Origin: Halomonas halophila
GTDB lineage: Bacteria > Pseudomonadota > Gammaproteobacteria > Pseudomonadales > Halomonadaceae
Direction: 5' to 3'
Assembly: GCA_002433675.1 (NCBI GenBank)
Contig: DJIP01000353.1
Coordinates: forward strand, 1 to 9,419
Length of the DNA stretch: 9,419 bases
In this document: piece after piece, positions 6,382 through 9,419 of the stretch
Layout: each line of letters opens with the position of its first letter
Numbering within the stretch: position 1 is the first letter of the stretch
Notes under the pieces: generated by a model
Databases searched by the model: none
What the model was told of the DNA's origin: nothing
Seen by the model: only the letters and a program-made list of their open reading frames with translations
Translations under genes and position numbers: made by a program

Positions 6382-6891
6382 TCAGGCCTTGTGTGCGGCG
6401 TCGTTCTGGGCCTCGAGCATCTCGACCAGAGGCTGGAACTGTTCGTGGTTATGCTCGTTCATGCGCATCAGAATACGATGCGCTTCGAGGATGCGTTCAC
6501 GCAGCCCCTCTTCATCGGCGGGCACTTCGGGGAGTTCCTCGAAGTCGTCGACCTCGGCGATGGGACGCTCCAGCAGCGTAAAGAACGCGCCAAAGCCCAT
6601 CACCTCGAGCATCCGCTTGACGTCGGGATTGTCGGCCACGATGGTCGGCGCCTGCTCGAGCTTGCCGCGCAGCGCCATGGCCACCTTGGCCAGAAAGCCC
6701 AGCGCCGTGGAATCGACGTTGCTGGCCTCGCGCAGGTCGATCATCACCGCCTTGAGTCCCGGCGTGTCGGCCAGTTGCTGGGCCTGGAGATCCAGGGTGG
6801 CACACAGGGTCAGGCGCACGTCGCCGCATAGCTTCAGGACGAACACACCGGCCTCGAATGCCGCCTTCAGTCGACCTTCATGCACTTTCAT
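6382..6891 (-). CDS. STAS-domain protein (anti-sigma factor antagonist type, RssC-like)
   Basis: The 169-residue product has a STAS domain over about residues 1-105. STAS proteins of this type bind an anti-sigma/kinase partner when unphosphorylated and are reset by PP2C phosphatases. The canonical phosphorylation site is intact: Asp60-Ser61 in NVDSTALGFLAKV aligns with the SpoIIAA Asp-Ser. A further 60 or so residues (acidic linker EVDDFEELPEVPADEE, then predicted helix to the end) extend beyond a minimal STAS protein. The ATG at 6891 lies 14 bases inside the end of the phosphatase gene, which points to coupled translation and a shared pathway; a TTG two codons upstream is less likely. In Pseudomonas a STAS gene following rssB is called rssC, and this is probably its counterpart. 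It is unlikely to be MlaB despite the mlaA operon, because a phosphatase sits beside it. Confidence 0.9.
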   Translation of the reverse strand: MKVHEGRLKAAFEAGVFVLKLCGDVRLTLCATLDLQAQQLADTPGLKAVMIDLREASNVDSTALGFLAKVAMALRGKLEQAPTIVADNPDVKRMLEVMGFGAFFTLLERPIAEVDDFEELPEVPADEEGLRERILEAHRILMRMNEHNHEQFQPLVEMLEAQNDAAHKA

Positions 6892-8071
6892 CGCCAAACC
6901 CGCTCACCAACATGATCGTCAAGTCGTCGGGCAGCTCTTCGCGCCCCGAGGTAGGATCCTCCAGCGCTTCTTCATCGCTGGAAAGCGTCCCCAGGGCCAG
7001 CCCCCGACGCATCGTATCCAGGGAATCGCATTCTTCGACCCGCTGCCTGAGATCGTCAAGGCGCGCCTCGAGACTGTCCCCCGGCAAGCACTCCAGCACT
7101 CCATCGGAGCAAAGCCAGAGCGAAAAGTCATCGGGCAAGTCACATCCCAGTGCCGGATAACTGACCTCCGGAAACAACCCTACCGGCATGCCCTCTCCCG
7201 CCAGCGTGGTGACGCCCTCGTCGGACTTCAACAGTGGCATCGGCAGTTGCGCGCCAAGAGAGTAATGCAGATAGCGCTTCTGCTGATCGATCACGCCGAC
7301 AAACAAGGTGGCGTGCTTGCCGATCCCGGTATCCAGCAATTCCCGGTTCAACTGGGACAGCCAGCGCGGCGGCAATGCCTCGGGCGCCTCACCGTCCCAC
7401 TCGCCTTGCCAGCGGTTGAACAGATACTTGAGCAGCACCGTCACGAAGGCCGACGAGGCGCCGTGGCCCGACACATCAGCAAAATAGAATAACGTATAGC
7501 GCTCATTGTACGCCTGGATATCGAGAAAGTCGCCTGACAGATACAACGATGGCGCGAGCCAGTAGTCACAGCTGATCGCCCCCAGCTGCTGCGGCCTCGG
7601 TGGCAGCATGCGACGCTGGATCTGACCGCCGGCCTGCTGGTCGAGCCTGAGCATCGCCAGGTGAGTCTCCAGACTTTCATTGAGCTCTTCCAGCCGCGCT
7701 CGGTCCTCTTCACGCTCACGGGCCAGACGATTGACGTCCACCACCCGCCGGATCATCCGCCTGAGCAGATGGGCATGGCGCAAGGGATCGATCACGTAGT
7801 CGATCAATCCTGCATCCACGGCCTTGAGCAGATCGTCGTCTCGCCGGTCCTCGCTGACGACCAGGGTAGGCCAGCGCTCGGCCAGCACCATCCACTCGCG
7901 ACTTGGCACCGCCAGCGAATGTGCCACCACCAGCGCCGTGGAGCCGGGAAGCTCTTCGGCGCTGGCGGCGGCAAAGACCGCAAGTCCGTCGCGAGCGATC
8001 GCGTCCACCAGGGCGTCGCGATGCTCGCCCGGGTGGTCGATTACCCCGATCAGAGGTTTGGCTGCTTGCAT
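6878..8071 (-). CDS. rssB: RssB-like fused pseudo-receiver / PP2C (SpoIIE-type) protein phosphatase
   Basis: This 397-residue cytoplasmic regulator has a receiver-like domain (about 5-110), a charged coiled-coil linker (about 115-145) and a PP2C/SpoIIE phosphatase domain (about 150-395). The phosphatase metal ligands are present: Asp181 in SGDFLD, Asp199 in FADVSGHG, Asp323 in CSDGVLE, and Asp382/383 in PDDLTIMLV, so activity is expected. The receiver is degenerate: the phospho-acceptor Asp position reads VVAHSLAVP (His51), the Lys position reads VIDPLR (Asp95), and the usual acidic pair is IDHP. The stretch from MLPPRPQQ to KYLFN resembles E. coli RssB, the sigma-S degradation adaptor, whose PP2C fold has lost its catalytic residues. 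The ATG at 8071 has AAGGTGG 7 nt upstream, overlapping the mlaA stop. The likely substrate is the STAS protein encoded directly downstream. The symbol is by resemblance and gene order. Confidence 0.87.
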   Translation of the reverse strand: MQAAKPLIGVIDHPGEHRDALVDAIARDGLAVFAAASAEELPGSTALVVAHSLAVPSREWMVLAERWPTLVVSEDRRDDDLLKAVDAGLIDYVIDPLRHAHLLRRMIRRVVDVNRLAREREEDRARLEELNESLETHLAMLRLDQQAGGQIQRRMLPPRPQQLGAISCDYWLAPSLYLSGDFLDIQAYNERYTLFYFADVSGHGASSAFVTVLLKYLFNRWQGEWDGEAPEALPPRWLSQLNRELLDTGIGKHATLFVGVIDQQKRYLHYSLGAQLPMPLLKSDEGVTTLAGEGMPVGLFPEVSYPALGCDLPDDFSLWLCSDGVLECLPGDSLEARLDDLRQRVEECDSLDTMRRGLALGTLSSDEEALEDPTSGREELPDDLTIMLVSGFGDESA

Positions 8072-8083
8072 GCAGATGCCACC

Positions 8084-8854
8084 TTACTCGGCGAAGGCAT
8101 CTTCGTCGTAGTCAAAGCCATCGTCGATAAAGCTGTCGTCACCAAGCTCACCGTCTGTGACCTCGAAACGACGACGCTGTAGCCAGGCGTCACGGATGAA
8201 GCTGTAGCGGTCACCGCGAATCAGATCCTCCTGATCCAGCAGGCTGGCACGGGCATCGAGTAGTTCGAGACCACGCAGCGAGTAGCGCACGGTATCGTCC
8301 TCGACGTAGGTCAACGGGTAGGTGTACCAGTCGACCGGCAAGGCGCTGGTGTCACGTACCGTGCTAGGGCCGAGGAACGGCAGCACCACGAAGGGCCCTT
8401 CGCCCACGCCCCAGGCAGCCAGGGTCTGGCCGAAGTCTTCCTCGTCGGCGATAAAGCCTGCGTGGGTCGCCGGATCCAGAAGCCCACCCAAACCGAAGGT
8501 GGTGTTCATCAGAAAGCGCATGCTCGAGTTGCCGGCATTGGCACCCTTGCCCTGCAGCAGGCTGTTGAACACCGTGCGCACTTCGCCGAGGTTATCGAAG
8601 AAGTTGCTGACGCCGCGCTCAAGCGGGTCCGGGGTCACGTAGCGATACCCCTGGGCGGCTGGCTTGAGGGCGTAACGATCCAGCACATCGTTAAAGGCAA
8701 AGACCCTGCGGTTAAAGCCTTCCCAGGGATCCGCCGGATTGGGCTCGCTGGATACGCCGCTGCTGGCGCAGCCACTTGCCGCCAGGGCGACGGCCATGAC
8801 CAGGACACCCCTCTGCATGCCCTTGCCCAGGGCACCGCTGTAGTTCGCGTTCAT
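8084..8854 (-). CDS. mlaA: MlaA (VacJ) outer-membrane lipoprotein of the phospholipid asymmetry system
   Basis: MlaA sits in the outer membrane with a porin and removes mislocalised phospholipid from the outer leaflet, passing it to MlaC for return to the inner membrane by MlaFEDB. The 256-residue precursor has a lipoprotein signal with lipobox AASGC (Cys29). Family motifs follow: NPADPWEGFNRRVFAFND (39-56), DRYALKPAAQGYR (59-71), GVSNFFDNLGEVRTVFNSLLQGK (81-103, described by position) and LPFLGPSTVRD (158-168). The last 23 residues are very acidic (11 Asp/Glu). The ATG at 8854 is preceded by GGGAGG with a 10-nt spacer; a second Met at residue 13 is a weaker alternative. It leads an operon with the RssB-like phosphatase and STAS genes. 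The 160-bp gap upstream (8855-9014) shows no clear promoter to me. Confidence 0.95.
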   Translation of the reverse strand: MNANYSGALGKGMQRGVLVMAVALAASGCASSGVSSEPNPADPWEGFNRRVFAFNDVLDRYALKPAAQGYRYVTPDPLERGVSNFFDNLGEVRTVFNSLLQGKGANAGNSSMRFLMNTTFGLGGLLDPATHAGFIADEEDFGQTLAAWGVGEGPFVVLPFLGPSTVRDTSALPVDWYTYPLTYVEDDTVRYSLRGLELLDARASLLDQEDLIRGDRYSFIRDAWLQRRRFEVTDGELGDDSFIDDGFDYDEDAFAE

Positions 8855-9014
8855 CGTTCGACTGCCTCCCTTGCCTGTCCTTGTCACGATCGTCAATCTA
8901 TCGGCGCTGTTGTCCGGGGTTGGACTCCGGGTAGCGTCAGCGACGACGCCTCTGCACACGGCAGCCGTCTGGTTCCGCCGACGAGTCAGCTATTGGTTCC
9001 CCGGAGGGTCGGCC

Positions 9015-9419
9015 TCAGTCCCTGCGAATCACCACGCAGCCCGCACTGTAGCCCGCGCCGAAGGAACACACCACCCCGGTGGCGCCCGGTTCCAGGTCCT
9101 GATGGTGCAGATGGAACGCAATGATCGAACCGGCAGAACTTGTATTAGCGTAACGGTCAAGAATAATCGGCGCTTGATCCGGAGCAGGCTCCTGGCCCAG
9201 CACCCGTCGTGCGATCAGATCGTTCATGTGTCGATTGGCCTGATGCAGCCATAGCCGCGACAGCGTGCCAGGCGCGATATCCAGGCTCTCCAGGTGGTCA
9301 CGGATCAACTGTGCCACCATCGGGCAGACCTCCTTGAAGACCCTGCGGCCTTCCTGCACGAACAGCTTGTCGGCAGCCTGGGGGTCGGCGTCGGTGACGC
9401 GGTTGAGAAAGCCCGCATT
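9015..9419 (-). CDS. 3-oxoacyl-ACP synthase III (FabH-like), C-terminal part (runs off right edge)
   Basis: KAS III enzymes condense an acyl-CoA starter with malonyl-ACP to begin fatty acid synthesis. Only the last 134 residues are in the window, open to base 9419. Two of the three catalytic residues are visible: His in LWLHQAN (local residues 56-62) and Asn in DRYANTSSAGS (local 88-98). The end, SFGAGYSAGCVVIRRD, is the standard glycine-rich C-terminus. The catalytic Cys would lie upstream, outside the window. The insertion-like sequence around RRVLGQEPAPDQAP and the AFHLHHQDL ending differ from housekeeping FabH and recall the FabH-like paralogs of pseudomonads that use medium-chain acyl-CoA; this subtype is a guess. 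It is 160 bp upstream of mlaA on the same strand, probably a separate unit. Confidence 0.9.
   Translation of the reverse strand, partial: NAGFLNRVTDADPQAADKLFVQEGRRVFKEVCPMVAQLIRDHLESLDIAPGTLSRLWLHQANRHMNDLIARRVLGQEPAPDQAPIILDRYANTSSAGSIIAFHLHHQDLEPGATGVVCSFGAGYSAGCVVIRRD

Noticed and set aside
6382..6891. STAS protein as MlaB of the Mla transporter
   Set aside because: It is longer than MlaB, keeps the phosphorylatable Asp-Ser site, and overlaps a PP2C phosphatase gene, while mlaF/E/D are absent.
6314..7492. A 392-codon plus-strand open frame across the STAS and phosphatase genes
   Set aside because: Low-complexity Ser/Arg-rich start and no recognisable domain; it lies antisense to two well-supported overlapping genes.
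8907..8933. Terminator for the KAS III gene (GC-rich imperfect hairpin near 8914-8931)
   Set aside because: The stem is short with a wobble pair, there is no T-run, and it lies close to the mlaA start.

Overview
The window is GC-rich, densely coded proteobacterial chromosome. The proteins look gammaproteobacterial: long-form PstC and PstA, an MlaA lipoprotein, an RssB-like response regulator paired with a STAS protein, and class I transaldolase. The bias towards Asp and Glu in PstS, MlaA and the regulators would fit a halomonad or a related marine/halophilic gammaproteobacterium. That placement is inferred from protein character; no rRNA or other marker is present. I see no mobile element, CRISPR array, tRNA or rRNA.

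Layout. Bases 1-2732 hold the start of a pst phosphate-uptake operon on the minus strand: pstS, then pstC, then pstA, which runs off the left edge. Two hairpins separate pstS from pstC. A textbook Pho box (two perfect CTGTCAT half-sites, 18 bp) lies 60 bp upstream of the pstS start. Further upstream, 2877-3014 is filled with about ten more CTGTCAT-like heptamers in the opposite orientation, several at exact 11-bp spacing. This is the least ordinary stretch of the window. A strong terminator at 3053-3083 closes the next unit, a translationally coupled pair of exporters (Bcr/CflA-type MFS transporter, then TauE/SafE-family permease) read on the minus strand from 5094 to 3128.

The transaldolase gene tal (5227-6165) is the only plus-strand gene. 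It is divergent from the MFS gene and convergent with a three-gene minus-strand operon: mlaA (8854-8084), an RssB-like receiver/PP2C phosphatase (8071-6878) and a STAS anti-anti-sigma-type protein (6891-6382). The last two overlap. The phosphatase and STAS protein form half of a partner-switching module: the PP2C would dephosphorylate the STAS protein, while the kinase/anti-sigma partner is not in the window. The receiver half of the phosphatase has lost the phospho-acceptor Asp and the conserved Lys, so it is probably controlled by something other than aspartyl phosphorylation. The right edge holds the C-terminal 134 residues of a FabH-like 3-ketoacyl-ACP synthase III.

Most of the window is recognisable housekeeping or transport. 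I do not see a wholly new system. The Pho half-site array and the unphosphorylatable RssB-like phosphatase linked to mlaA are the two items I would follow up.
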